Assembly: GCA_963383645.1 (NCBI GenBank)
Contig: OY726559.1
Span: forward strand, 115,176,441-115,240,440
Direction: 5' to 3'
DNA: 64,000 bases
Source of the DNA: Muscardinus avellanarius
Lineage: Eukaryota > Chordata > Mammalia > Rodentia > Gliridae
The stretch's first letter is position 1; every line of letters starts with the position of its first letter. This document shows, one piece after another, positions 24,691 to 59,578 of this stretch. The translations under genes and the position numbers were made by a program. The notes beneath the pieces are model-generated. The model made no database searches. It saw nothing but the letters and a program-made list of their open reading frames with translations, and was not told where the DNA came from.

Positions 24691-27600
24691 AGCCAGATGG
24701 GGTGGCACATGCCTGTAATCCCAGTATTTGAGAAACTGAGATAGAAGGGTCACAGGTTAAAGGACCCTGTTTTGAAATAAAAAATAGGAAAATAGGGCTG
24801 GGGGTGTAGCTTGGAAGTAGAATGCCCATGGGTTCAATCCCCACTACTACAAATACAAAACAAAAACTCATTTGGGTATGGTGTGGTATGTGTCTAATCT
24901 CAGCTCCTTGGGAGGCTGGGACAGGAAGATCACAAATTTGAGACAACCCCAGCAATTTAGCAAGATCCTGTTTCAAAATGAAAATTTAGAAAAAGGCTGG
25001 GAATGTAGCTTAGTGATAGAGTGTTTGCCTAACATACATTAGTTCCTGAGTTTGATCCTTAGTACAAGAACAGAACAAAAAAAAAAACTAACAATATTTT
25101 TAAGAATTTAGAGGGGTGGTGTAGCTAAGGCTGTCTGTGAAACGCAATTCTCCTGTCTCAGCCTCCCAAATGCTGGGGTTACAAGCGTGTGTCACCACGC
25201 CTGGACCTGTTCTTTATTTTGAAACAAAGTCTTGCTAAGTTGCTGAGCTGGCCTAAACCTTCGATTCCCCTGTGTCAGCCTGCCTAGTATTGGGATTATA
25301 AGTGTGCACCACCATGCCAGTCAGGCCCATGCTGTTTATTTGTTTGTTTGTTTACTTGCAGTACTGGGGATGGAAACCAGGGTTTCTCAGCTACTTAGCG
25401 AGGCTGTTTGCAACTCAGTGAGACTAAAAAAATAGGGCGGGGGCTATCGCTGGAAGGTACAACGCCGTGGGTTCCATCCCTAGTACCACCCAAAAAAAAA
25501 AAAAAAAAAGAAGAAGAAAAGAAAGAAAACTTATATCAAATTAGCGATCATAGTTTATATTTGGTTTTGTTTGTAAGTCTCTCTTAACTGAGAACTGTTT
25601 GTACCCTCTACCTAATGTTAACTTCTCCCTCCAAAACTGGAGATTGAACCCAGGGGCATTCTGCCTCCAAACCCTTTTTATTTCAGCCCTTTTTTATTTT
25701 GAAATAGGGTCTCTCTAAGTTGCTGAGGCCTTCACTAGGTTGCTGAGGCTGGTTGTAAACCTGTTACCCTCCTGTCTCAGGAGGCATATGCCACCACACC
25801 CAGCTTCATATTAACTTTTTTTTTTTAATTGGTGCTGGGGATGGAACCCAGGGGCATTCTTCCTCTGAGCTACACCTCAGCCCAATTTTTTATTCTTTAT
25901 TTTGAAACAGGGTCTCACTGAGTTACAAAGGGCCTCACTAAGTAGTAGCTAAGACAGTCTGCAAACCGTGATCCTCCTGTCTCAGCCTCGCAAATTCTGG
26001 GATTACAAGCTTGCGCTACCAGGCTTGGCTTATTCTTTATTTTGAAACAGTCTCACTAAGTTGAGGAGGGCCTCACTAACTTGCTGAAGCTGGCCGCAAA
26101 CCCACGGTCCTCCTATCTCAGCCTACCAAGTCCTGGGATTACAAGCGTGTGCCACTACACCAGCTTCATATTAACTTTTTTTTTTTTTTTTGGTGGGTCT
26201 GGGGATGGAACCCAGGGGCATTCGACCTCAGACCTACACCCCCTGCCCTATTTTTTATTCTTTTTTTTGAAACAGGGTCTCACTGAGTAGCGGAGAGCCT
26301 CACTAAGTAGCTGAGGCTGCCCGCGAACTGCGATCCTCTGGTCTCAGCCTCCCGAATGCTGGGATTACAAGCATGCGCCACCACACCCAGCTTTATATTA
26401 ACTTTTTGAAGAAACCAAGTTCATTGAAATATATTCTATAGCCAGGTGTGGTGGCACACACCTATAATCCCAGCAGTTTTAGAGGCTGAGGTAGGAGGGT
26501 CACAAATTTAAGACCAGCCTGGGCAATTGAGTGAGACTGTTTCAAAATAAAAAGGTCTGGGATGTAGAGCACCCTTGGTTTTGATCCCCAGTACTGCAAA
26601 GAACAAGATGGTGGGTGGGTGGGCACAAAAAGACCACAGCTGTGGATTGGTCACGTGGTTCCATGTGGCATCAGTTAGCTTGTTCTCTGTATTTTATGTA
26701 AATTGGACTCCAACATAGACAGAGGTTCCGCAAGGTTTTTTGTAATAGTGATGGTGGCACTAGGGATTGAGTCCAAGGAAATTCTTCCTTTGAGCTATAT
26801 GTAGCCCTTCTTATTTTTTATTTAGAAACAGAATCTCTAAGTTACTGAAGCCAGCCTCAAACCTATGATCCTCCTGTCTTAGCCTCCCAAGTACTGGATT
26901 ATAGGCATGTGCTACTGTTCCTGGCTGGTTTCAGGTATTTTTTATAGTAAATGCCCTGATGAATGGAATGTATTTTAAGTTTATTTCATTGTTGAACTTG
27001 ACTGAAGAAATCTTTAATGTAGATGTTGTAACATAATATAGTATGTGGGGTAAACTCAGTTACCTTTGAATTTACATAAATGTGTGTATATAAGAATAAG
27101 TGAGCCGGGCATGGTGGCCCATGCTTGTAATCTCAGCACTTGAGAGGCTGAGGAGACCAGGAGGATTGCAGGTTTGCGGCCAGCCTCAGCTACTTAATGA
27201 GGCCCTCAACAACCTATTGAAGCCTTGTTTCAAAAAATAAGGGCTTGGAAGGCTGGGGGTGTAGCATAGAAGTAGAATGTCCTTGAGTTCAATCCCCAGT
27301 ACCACCAAAAAAAAAAAAAAGAAAAGAAAAAAAAAAAAAGAGTGAAGCCGGACATGGTGGGCATGCCTATTTATTTATTTAGGTGGTTCTGGGGGTGGAA
27401 CCTAGAGGCTTTCTACCTTTGGGCTATACTCCCAGACCTATTTTATATTTTATTTGGAAACAGGGTCTCACTAAGTTCCTGAGAGCCTCACTAAGTAGCT
27501 GAGGCTGGCTCGAGCCTGTGTGATCCTCCTGTCTCAGCCTCCCAAGTGCGGGGATTACAAGCATGTGCTACCACACCCGGCATGGGCATGCTTATAACAG

Positions 27601-28190
27601 TACTTGGAAGGCTGAGACAAGAGGAGCTCAGGTTAAAGACAACCATAACAACTTGGTGAGATCCTCCTTCAAAATTAAAGAAAAGCTGGGCGTGGTGGTG
27701 CACACTTGTAATCCCTGCACTTGGGAGGTGTTTGGGAGGCTGAGACAGGAAGATCGTGTAGGTTCGAAGCCAGCCTTGCTGGCTTAAAAGACTGTTTCCA
27801 AATAAAAATATAAAATAGGTCTGAGAGTGTAGCCCAGAGGTAGAAGAGTTCCAGGAACCCCAGTACCACCCAAAAAATAAATAAATAAAAATAAAGATAA
27901 AAGTCGGGCGTGGTGGCGCACACTTGTAATCCTAGCATTTGGGAGGCAAAGACTGGAGGATCATGGTTCGCAGACAGCCTCAGCTACTTAGTGAGGCCCT
28001 TTGTAACTCAGTGAGACCCTGTTTCAAAATAAAGAATTAAAAAAAGGGCAGGGATGTAGGTTGGAGGTCAAATGCCCCTGGGTTCCATCCCCAGACCTGC
28101 CCCCCCCCAAAAAAAAAAAAATCAAAAGGGCTGGGGATGTAGCTCATTGGTAGAGAACTCTTGGATTCAATCCCAATGGCCTGCACACGC
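24691..28190. repeat. Intron 1 block: SINE-dense
   Basis: SINE units of all subfamilies in both orientations, and an ID monomer near 25000-25075. A partly unique stretch (about 26640-27095) contains one reverse SINE at 26745-26930. The last 120 bases before the first coding exon are unique. Confidence 0.75.
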
Positions 28191-28285
28191 ACAAACGTGC
28201 TTGTACACACATCACATAAAGGAATGATTCTTAGTAATTCTAGCACTCTGCTCTCCTTTGGACTGGTTATGGGACTTTATTCTGA

Positions 28286-50741
<22,456 letters not shown>

Positions 50742-53700
50742 CGCCTGTTCCACGTGTACTGCCCCAACCTTGAATCCTTTGACCCTTTTCCTCTCCCACT
50801 GCCCCAACTTCCGTCGCATGCAGTGCCTGTACTGGTGCCTACCATACACGGAAAGCAAAACTGAAAAACAGAAGACAAAAAATAGAAATCAACAAGAAAA
50901 CACACGCCCTGCCCACCATCTCCCCTTTATTTTACACTGCTGCGATCTGTTCTCCTGCCTCTGTCTTCTCTCTTTGATTTTCTTTAACAGTAAGGTGGAT
51001 CTTTGCCTCTGATAGAGGTCAAAACGAGGTCCTGGGGAGAATTTAAGCCCTCTGACGTGTGTTTCTAAAGTTTGTTTTTATGCTGATTATTATTATCATT
51101 TTTAATTATATTGTGTGTTCTCCCTTTGTTCAGTGGACGGTTAAACCTTCCCTCATCCCCATCACAATCTTTTTTTTTCTTTTTCTTCCTCCCTCCCTCC
51201 TTCCCTCCCTTTCCTTTTTTATTTTTTATTTTTTTTTTCCGTAAACACAGATTCAGTTCAGTTTTAGGAGTATTGCAGTTTGCAGTAGGGTCCTCAGCTG
51301 CCAAGTAGGCCGTGACCTGGATTATTAGGGGCAGAGGTTTGGAATACTCATAACCTGAATTGTGAGGTGGGCTACCATCGAACAAGGAGGACTAGCACCC
51401 CAGCTCTTGTGTTTGGGGGCTGGACAGTTTGGAGGCGCTGTTTTAATATTGACGTTGGGCTCTAGGAGTAAGGGGAGAGGGCCTAGAGCGAGAAGCGTTA
51501 AGGCCCTGCAGTGCACCACGGAAGAGGAGAAGGGGGAGGGTATAATATCAAGGACCGAGACCAGGCTGGCCTTCTGGATTAGGGAGCCGACCCACCCGAC
51601 TCTTACTCCCTTTCCACAGATCTTGATCTGCCCCCTCTACCTGCAGCCCCATCTGTGGTGCCGTGGCATAGAGGAGCGGCTGTCCCGGCTGGGTCTGCTG
51701 GGTGTCAGGGTGCCCTAGAGGTTGGATTGGTTATGGGTGAGTCAAGTGGCGAAAGTTGGACACAGAAGAGACTTCAGATTTCTCCCTCAGCAGCTTTGCT
51801 CCTCCTTGGTTTGTCTCCCCTCACCTCGCGGGCGGGAGGTGAGAGTGAGTCGGCAGCCTCTGGCCTGTGCCTCCGCCTCCGTGCTGCGCTGAGAACCAGC
51901 TCCTCGCCCCAGACCGCTCCTGGCACAGCCTCCCCGGGACCTCTGCTGCACAAGTCTTTCCCTGCCCCTCACAATTCTATTAATTTTGCTTGTTTTTTAA
52001 GTGCTACTAATGTAGAGAATGAATTGAATTGTGCAATGTTGCTGTCTGGGGATTAGAGAGGTTAGCATCCCATTTGCCCACTCCGTGGGGGAAGAGGGAG
52101 TGGACCAGGCTGGTTTTGAGGAAGAGGGAGCCGTCAAAGGCGGGTTTCTGTCCTCACACGCCACCTGCCTCTGCTGACTAGAGGCGTGAGGAGTTGTTTT
52201 AATATTTTGTCCTTGAAAGCCACCTGAGCATGTTCCCTCGTTTTTATTTTTTAAAATTAATTTTTTAAAGTAAGAAGGCACTTTTAAAAATTAACACACA
52301 CATAAACTGCACATCTTTCCCAGAAAATTTGGGGGTGGGGTGGGAGAAGGAGCTGAAAGCAGGCTCAACTCCCCCACTCTAGCCTCTGCTCCCCACACCC
52401 CAGTGCGCTGTGGTGATTGTACTGGCCCTACGGGCCTCCCTGGCTTTTTTCTTTCCTCCCTTCCCCCATGTTCATTGAGCACTTAAGAAGGAGCAGCCAG
52501 TGCGGCCAGTGTCTGGGCTCCCTGCGAGGGGAAAGGACCTGGAAGCTAGGCGCTAGTGACACGTAGTATCGGGTCTTTTCGAGTGTTTCTGGGGAATGCG
52601 GTACCCGACTGTAAGTGGTGGGAGGGGGGTTAATGGAGCTGGGTCTGGGGTATTTTAAAAGTATATATATATATATATAAAGATATATTCTTACATCTTT
52701 TCTTTGCCCTCTGTGCTTTGAAAGCACTGGATAAATCATTTGGTTTTACTTTTCTCTCTTCCACAAAATTGGAAGCTTTTTTTCCCCCTAATGTTTTTCC
52801 TAGAAGTCATCTTGCCTTGTGGCATGTCTGTCTAGCCTCCCCCACCCCATGATGAAGTGCCATTTCTGTTATGTCTTCTTGACCCAGCTCAGAGGTGCTC
52901 AGAGGTACAAGGTACCCAAGCTTGTCAGTTGAGATTAAAAGTTAGGAACAGAGAATGTGCAATACCGTCTGGCTGGGGCCGTCCCTGCCCTGAGCTGAGT
53001 CCCTTTGGAGCCAGGCCACCTTGAATGGGATTTGGAGGAAGTGCAGATGGCGAGGCGGGAGGACGCAGCTCCAGTGCCTGGTGGGTGCTGAGGCTGTGGG
53101 GAGGGGTAGCTCCTCTGCTTTGTCCCCCTGGAGCCGGCTCCATAGGAGCTGCTTCCTGACTAGGAGAGCACTCTTGCCCTTTGCGCTGTCGCGAGGTTTG
53201 ATTTCTTACCCTCCCTCTACTTGTCCTGTCCCACCCTTCCCGGGGATGAGTGATGGGTGAGGGCTCCTGAATCATGGTGAAGCGCTAGCCCTCCACTGCC
53301 GCCCTCCCGCCCCTCAGTCCCCTCCATCCTTGCTCTGTCATCTCTGCCTGTGTCCCTCCAGGCCGTGGTTACTGTCCCCCAGGCCCTCAGGATGGGAGGA
53401 AGGAGCCCGTGCTCAGGGTTCACCTTGACCCCGGTACCTTGACGTGGGGTGTGATCCAGCGAGGACCCTGCAGCAGGCACTGCAAGCAGGCCTCCCGGAC
53501 ACCTGAGGGTGGGTGAGCGAGGCTCGGCCGGGACGGGACACAGGTCCTTAACTGTCAGTTTTATTTTGTCACTTGACCACAGCATCTGGACTTCCTCCAT
53601 CGCTGGAATAAGTATTTTCCCCACGTTTTTGGATATATGTATGGTAGAGTTTTTTTTAAAAGACACAGAGATAAATGTTTCCCTGCTTTGGTTACCTTTC

Positions 53701-53926
53701 CTTTTCCCTTTAAAAGGAATTAGCTGTAGAACTGCTTTGTAAAGATGCTTCTTGATATTTTACTTTTGTTCCTTTTCCCAACCACACCCTTTTCTCCCCT
53801 TTCTCCAGAAGGCATAACCCTCCTCTCCTCCCCGCCCACCCCAGTCCTAGGCTCCCTTCCCCTCCATCAAGATCGTCATTAGCTTATGATATTTGCTGCC
53901 GAGATGTTATAACAAGGACTCATTCA

Positions 53927-53934
53927 TGTATATA
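53927..53934 (+). promoter_or_regulatory. Pumilio-type element in the GATAD2B 3'UTR
   Basis: TGTATATA matches the consensus Pumilio recognition element UGUANAUA, in the sense orientation and inside the 3'UTR. Function is not shown by the sequence; an 8-mer can occur by chance in about 5 kb. Confidence 0.4.
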
Positions 53935-55359
53935 AGCTATTTCTTGATCCATTTAAAAGGAATTGTACATTGTGTAGAAAAAAAAACTGAAAAAGAGAAA
54001 AAAAAGCCCTAGCCATGGATTTCGTGAAACTGTGTTACGTCATTTTGTAACGTGCCCGTTGTGTATGATCCGTGCAAAAGGGTTTCTGGGGACGGGGAGG
54101 GGGAGGGAGGCAGGGCTGTGGAGGGAGCTGGTAGGGGAGCGGGCGCCCCACCCGCCCTCCCACAGGAGCCTCCCCCACCGCCCACCCTGATCTGTGCCTT
54201 GCCTCCCCGCCCTGCCCTGGAGGCGTCCTCCGGGTCACCAGCACTGCCTTGGCAGAGCCCACTCCCCACCCTCCTGGCCCCAGCACTGGGTTGGCACTGT
54301 GGGGGAGTGCTGGGGTTCAGGAGGTAGCCGGGGAGTGGGGCAGTTCGTGGGGGCATCGGAACCAAGTATTATTATGAATTGTGATTGTATTTGCACTGTT
54401 TCCCCCTGACTGCATCAGCATATATACAATATAGCTCTATAACAACATTCAGTGTCCAGCTTGCTTATGCAAGGGCTTTCCCCACCCTGCAAAAGAAAGA
54501 GCCTAGTGTCATGGACCTTTGAGTGTGGATTGTCAAGGGACAGTAGGAAGAAAGGGTTTTGTAAGTCACCCCAAGGGGCTCACCCAGATTCAGGCTGCAG
54601 GAATGAGGTGTGCTTGGGCTCCTTGTCAGGTACGAGGAGGATGCGGAACCACCAGTGCAGAGGGCCGTGGTTGGAAACCTGGGCCCCCCGGTAACTTGTG
54701 TGTTCTTGGTAGAATTAATTTTCTGAGTCTTATTTTTAAATCTGTGGAATGGGTACAATCATCTGGTCACTAAGTTGAAAATCCTATATGCTTCCTTCCC
54801 CACCTACCAGAACAGCACAGAGTGAGGTGGAGGAAGTGACTTGAAGTGGAGAGCTGCCAGCCAGCCCCACCCGGCCTTGGCCTGGGGTGGGCAGGGCCAG
54901 GCCACGCCCCTGCCCAGCCGAGCTCTTGAGAATGGCTGGCCTGCTCAGGCCTCTGGTTGGTGGTCTAGTTATCTGGGCCCTTCACGAGCTGCAGCCAGAG
55001 GATGTTGAACTCGCCCCATCTTGGTGACAGTACAGGAGCGCTCACAGATCGCCCACACTTTCCTCCTCTCAGGTCCCATCTGAACCCCAAAGGCAGCTGT
55101 CTCAGCCTGTCTCCTTCAGGGCCCCGTTTCCGTTTCCCCGCAGCCAGGGGCGGGCATGGGGAGGCCCAGCCCGGAAGGTGAAGGGTAGAGTGGAGGTGGG
55201 GGTGGGGAGCAGGGAGGTGGGCTGGGACGGCCTTCCCTGAATAGGGCGGGTGGGTGGGGAACAAGACCCTTTTGCACAACTCTCTTTTAAGTTTCCTTTT
55301 TTTTTTCTTTTTTCTTTTTCTTTTTTAACTCATTCTAATTTTCTGCATTGTGTTTGGGA

Positions 55360-55365
55360 AATAAA
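55360..55365 (+). promoter_or_regulatory. GATAD2B: Upstream AATAAA polyadenylation signal
   Basis: A canonical hexamer after a T-rich tract (about 55299-55327), in the last 200 bases of the proposed 3'UTR. It is one of only two AATAAA hexamers I found between the stop codon and 55,600. Confidence 0.6.
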
Positions 55366-55540
55366 ATGAAAAAACTAAGACCAATAGAAACTGGTTTTCA
55401 AAAAGGCAAATACACTCCCATCTGTTTCAGATGCTGCTGCACATTTCAGCAGTGACAGATTCAAATAATAAGCTAATTTTTGGAGAAAGGATTAAAAGAA
55501 AAAAAAACTTTGTAATATTTATCACTTGCAAGCTATGTTT

Positions 55541-55546
55541 AATAAA
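55541..55546 (+). promoter_or_regulatory. GATAD2B: Distal AATAAA polyadenylation signal
   Basis: A canonical hexamer (TTTAATAAAGAAAGG) followed within about 20-40 bases by a G/T-rich stretch (GGTTTCTAACCCTGTGGCTG), the usual layout for a strong cleavage site. Unique-looking UTR sequence ends here and SINEs resume near 55760, so this is the likeliest gene end. Confidence 0.75.
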
Positions 55547-55565
55547 GAAAGGAATGGTTTCTAAC

Positions 55566-57955
55566 CCTGTGGCTGTGCTTTAGTCGTGGTGGGGCGGTGC
55601 TGGGCACTTCAGCCTCCCTGCAGCTCCATGATGGCGCCTGTGGTTTTCTCCAATATGATTAAGTGCCCACTTGCTCCTGTGTTCTTGTCCCCTCCACCTC
55701 CAGCGTTCTACAAGCCTCTGACCCCACTTTAGTTACCCACTGAGTTAAAGTTGAAAGTGTTGGGTAAGCAGGTGTGGTGGCGCACGCTTGCATTCGGGAG
55801 GCCGAGACAGGATGATGGCGGTTCGCGGACAGCCTCAGCTATTAGCGAGGCCCTTCGTAACTCAATGAGATCCTGTTTCAAAATAAAGAATAAAAATAGG
55901 GATGGGGTGTCACTCGGAGGATGGGGTCCCCAGTCTTTCCTGGGGAGAGGCAGCCCCTGGCCCCCTTGTCCCTTAACTCTGGTTTCTCCAGATGGGGCCT
56001 GAGGACGGTAGGGCCCAGGAAGACCGAGCTGTCTGACCGCCGGGACCCCCCCCTCCCCCAGGTTTCAAGCCAGAGTGTTAGCCAGATTTTTTCTTTTCTT
56101 TTCTACTTTGGTTTTTTATTTCCAACAAAGCATTGGAGCCAGGCCCAGCAAAAGGAGAGTGCCCTTCCCCTAGGGCTTGAAGTTTGGGGCTGCGCTCAGG
56201 GCTGTTTCAGAGTTCACAGCTGCCTTTGCAGGTGCTGGAGAGCAGAGCCCAGCCTCCCTGGAATCTTGTCATTGGTTCTGCATTCGCCCTCCATGAGCTC
56301 AGAGACCGCACTGGGCGTCCTCTAAGCCCTGGGCTTGCCCCGGGTCCTCCTGCTTTGGGGCGCAGAGTGGGAACGCGCTGAAGGGGGAGAGGTGGATGAA
56401 GGAGCGGCCAGGGCTTGGCTAGAGACAGGACAGCTGGATGAGGAGGGGCTGGGGCCTGTTTGCTCTTTGGGCCCCTAAAACTGGGGGGATGATGGGTAGG
56501 GTACCTTCAGCCTCCATGCTCATTCTACAAAGCGATTCAAAGCCACCGAAACCCTGAATCAAACAAATCTCTTAAAAATCAAGTGGCCGGGCATGGTGGT
56601 GCATGCTTGTAATCCCAGCATTCGGGAGGCAGAGTATGGGGGATCACGGTTCATGGACAGCCTCAACTACTTAGTGAGACCCTGTTTCAAAATGTAAAAA
56701 GACTAAAAAATAGGACTGGGAGTGTAGCTTGGAGATGCAATGGCCCTGAGTTCCATTCCCAGTACCAAAAAAAAAAAAAAAAAAAATCAAGTGGAGGAGC
56801 CAGGCGCACGCTTATAATCCCAGCATTCAGGATGCTGAGACCGGAGGATCACGGTTCGCGGACAGCCTCAGCTACTTAGGCCCTCCGCAACTCAGTGAGA
56901 CCCTGTTTCAAAATGAAGAATAAAAAATAGGGCAGGGGCTGTAGCTCGGAGGTAGAATGCCCCTGGGTTCCATCCCCAGACCTGCAAAAAAAAAAAAAAA
57001 AAAAATCAAGTGGCAGGAGATGGCACCTGGAGAGGAGCCAGTGCTTGGGGAAGGAGGAGATGGGAATCTGGTTGATCAGAGAAGCAGTTTGTGTGTGGGG
57101 TGAGGGAGCAGTGAACTCCCCCTGTCCACCCGCTAGCTTGGCCCACAAGGAATGCAGACTGCCTGCCCATGTCAGATGTCCCCTCGGCTTGGGCACTAAG
57201 TGATAGGCGCGGTGTGTGTGTTGGTCAGGAGTTGCTGGGGATGGAACCCAACGGCATTCTATTCCAAGCTCCACCCCCAGCCCTATTTTTTATTCTTTAT
57301 TTTGAAGCAGGGTCTCACTGAGTTGCAAAGGCCCTCACTAAGTAGCTGAGACTGTCGGCAAATCATGATCCTCTGTCTCAGCCTCCTAATGCTGGGATTA
57401 CAAGTGTGCGCTACCATGCCCAGTTCATTTTATTTTTTAAAAAATTTTCAGGGTCTGAGGATGGAACCTAGGGGCATTCGATGTGGGAGCTACAACCCCT
57501 GCCCTATTTTTTATTTTTAATTTTTTAATGTCTTTTTTTTTTGGTGGTACTGGGGATGCAACCCTTCTACCTCCACGCTACACTCCCAGACCTAGTTTAT
57601 ATTTTATTTGGAAACTGGGTCTCTTAAACCAGCTGAGGCTGGCTTTGAACCTGCACAATCCTGTCTCAGTCTCCCAAGCACGAGGATTACAAGCGTGGGC
57701 CACCACGCCCGGCCTATGTTTTATTCTTTATTTTGAAACAGGATCTCACTGAGTTGCATAGGGCCTCGCTAAGTAGCTGAGGCTGGCCGTGAACTGGGAT
57801 CCTTCTGTCTCAGCCTCCCGAATGCTGCCATTACAAGCGTGCGCCACCGCGCCCGGCTTCCTCCTCTGTAATCGAAGTGCTGTGGGAAGTGTTTTCTGCT
57901 CCCTCGGCCGCAGCACTGTCTCACCATTCAGCATTAGCCCCTGGCGCTCCCTCAC
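55566..57955. repeat. Intergenic DNA between GATAD2B and the relic
   Basis: Sense SINEs at about 55770-55925, 56585-56790 and 56800-57005, and reverse SINEs at 57235-57860. Unique GC-rich sequence at 55930-56580 and 57006-57230 was read on the minus strand for IGDCC cytoplasmic exons without success. Confidence 0.75.
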
Positions 57956-58076
57956 CTGTGTCTCCAGCCCAGGAAGAGGCCGAAGACGAGGGCGGCCAGG
58001 CCCACGTGGGTGCCCACCACGACCCCCGGCAGCACGCCGCTCTCGCCCTGGCTGCAAGGGCACCCAGTCTGGGACT
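57956..58076 (-). pseudogene. IGDCC3-like relic: transmembrane exon
   Basis: An exon of 121 nt with an intact acceptor (CAGCTGTGTCTACAG) and donor (CACAG|GTGAGG). The frame reads CPCSQGESGVLPG, then a hydrophobic helix (VVVGTHVGLAALVFGLFLG) and a basic WRHR stop-transfer end. It aligns with the IGDCC3 membrane segment (G.V.GIHIG ... FLLFG). It is open across its whole length, unlike the other exons. Confidence 0.85.
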
Positions 58077-58162
58077 CTGTAGACACAGCTGTCTATCAGA
58101 AGAGCATGGTCAAGGAGTCCTCTGCCAAGGCCGCTCCACTCCCTCCTGCCAGTTCTACTCGC

Positions 58163-58264
58163 CCCGAGCAGCCAGGGCGCGTCCTGCAGACACAAAGCGG
58201 GTGCTGCTGTTTCCGTTCCCATTGCCTGGAATGCCTGGAGCTCAATCTCATAGAGGCCGCAGCT
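58163..58264 (-). pseudogene. IGDCC3-like relic: FN3-2, second exon
   Basis: Acceptor CACGCTCCCGGCAG. The minus strand reads GLYEIELQAFQ, then after a frameshift NGNGNSSTRFVSAGRALAAR, matching the IGDCC3 end of FN3-2 (VYEV.L.AYN ... GNA..RFVS). The position expected for the donor reads GGGCGAGT, so a GT donor may have mutated to GC. Confidence 0.8.
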
Positions 58265-58339
58265 CTGCCGGGAGCGTGAGAGAAAGAGGGTCGTGGTGGC
58301 GGGGAAGCCTCAGGAGCATTGAGAGCCACAGGGCAGCCG

Positions 58340-58412
58340 CTTGGAGGCTGACGTGGGAGGCTGGCTTGAGCCCGGGAGTTGGAGACCAGCCTGGGAGACC
58401 CCATCTCCCCCC
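58340..58412 (+). mobile_element. Old 7SL-derived (FLAM-like) monomer
   Basis: The motifs GGAGGCTGACGTGGGAGGCT, CTTGAGCCCGGGAGTT and GACCAGCCTGGGAGACC are those of an ancient free left Alu-type monomer rather than the squirrel dimer. It lies in the intron between the two FN3-2 exons of the relic. Confidence 0.7.
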
Positions 58413-58414
58413 CT

Positions 58415-58836
58415 TTTTTTTTTTTTTTCAGTACTGGGGATGGAAATCAGGGGCATTCTACCTCTGAGCTATATACCCTCAGCCCTATTTTTCTTTTTTT
58501 TTTTTTTTCTTTTTTTTTTTACGGGTCTGGGGATGAAACCCAGAGGCATTTGACCTTTGAGCTACACCCCCTGCCCTATTTTTTATTCTTTCTTTTAAAA
58601 CAGGGTCTCACTAAGCACTAAGTTGCACCGAGCCTCACTACATAGCTGAGGCTGTCCACGAACTGCAATCCTCAGGTCTCAGCCTCCCAAATGCTGGGAT
58701 TACAAGCCTGTGTCACCATGCCTGGTTTATTTTTCTTATTTTATTTTATTTATTTATTTATTTTGCAGTACTGGGTATGGAACCCAGGGGCATTCTACTT
58801 CTCAGAGACACCCCCAGCTCCAATTTTTTATTCTTT

Positions 58837-58871
<35 letters not shown>

Positions 58872-59345
58872 TGTGTGATACTGAAGGTGGATCTCAGGGA
58901 CTTTCTACCTCCAGGCTATACTCCCAGACTTATTTTTATACTTTATTTGGAAATAGGGTCTTACCAAGTTGCTGAGAGCCTCACTAAGTAGCTGAGGCTG
59001 GCTTCGAACCTATGCAATCCTCCTGTCTCAGCCTCCCAAGTGCAGGGATTACAAGTGTGTGCCACCATGCCCGGCATATTCTTTATTTGAAGCAGGGTCT
59101 CACTGAGTGCAGAGGGCCTCACTAAGTAGTTGAAGCTGGCTGCGAACTGTGATCCTCCCGTCTTAGCCTCTCAAATACTGGGATTACAAGCGTGCGCCAC
59201 CATGCCTGGCTCCTTAATACTTTATTGTAAAACAGGGTCTCACTGAGTTGCACAGGGCCTCACTAAGTGGCTGAGGCTGTCCTAGAACCGCAATCCTGTC
59301 TCAGCCTCCAAAATGCTGGGATTACAAGCATGCGCCACTGTGTCC
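58415..59345 (-). repeat. Reverse-oriented SINE cluster inside the relic
   Basis: At least four minus-strand B1-dID-type SINEs in series, recognised by repeated GGGATGGAACCCAGGGGCATT, GAAACAGGGTCTCACT and GGGATTACAAGCGTG motifs, with a (GT)n run at 58859-58878. They separate the two exons of FN3-2. Confidence 0.85.
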
Positions 59346-59390
59346 GTCTGAGACTTTATCTCCTTAAAAGAAAAAGGTTCAGGGTCCCAC

Positions 59391-59578
59391 CCAGATCTGT
59401 GTAGAGCAAAGAGCTGACGCTGCTGGTCAGGAGCAGAGACCCCTCAAAATGGGCAGCTGGCAGCTTGCGGTGAAAGTTTAAAGCCTTAAACAGGCCCCAG
59501 CTGGGGTGGCAGCTGCAGGAGGCCGGCCCAGAGGTGGCATTAAGCACCATGGTGGAAAAACCCAGGGCAAAGCCGGGC
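59391..59578 (-). pseudogene. IGDCC3-like relic: FN3-2, first exon
   Basis: A strong acceptor (CCCCTTTTCCTCTGCAG) starts the exon. The reading shifts frame: STMVLNATS, then LLQLPPQLGPV followed by TAA (59488-59486), GFKL, then FHRKLPAAHFEGSLLLTSSV and SSLLYTDLG before a CTGG|GTGGGA donor. GFKL, the LLLTSSVSS run and TDLG match the IGDCC3 second FN3 domain. Confidence 0.8.

Larger units (their letters stand above)
50742..55565 (+). other. GATAD2B: GATAD2B 3'UTR, about 4.8 kb
   Basis: The stretch runs from the stop codon to just past the last AATAAA. It contains no recognisable SINE, in sharp contrast to the flanking DNA, which fits purifying selection on a long regulatory UTR. Pyrimidine-rich (about 51170-51240), AT-rich (52660-52690) and GC-rich (54080-54330) segments alternate. 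ORFs here on either strand (up to 149 codons) resemble no protein I know. The exact cleavage site is inferred. Confidence 0.85.

Noticed and set aside
53217..53666. 149-codon minus-strand ORF in the 3'UTR
   Set aside because: Low-complexity, no family resemblance, antisense to a conserved UTR.
55930..57230. Possible 3' exons of SLC27A3 or cytoplasmic IGDCC exons
   Set aside because: Unique GC-rich stretches were read on the minus strand; no fatty-acid transport protein motif or IGDCC tail motif was seen.
57877..58467. 196-codon plus-strand ORF
   Set aside because: Antisense to the transmembrane and FN3 exons, running into a FLAM-like monomer and a SINE.
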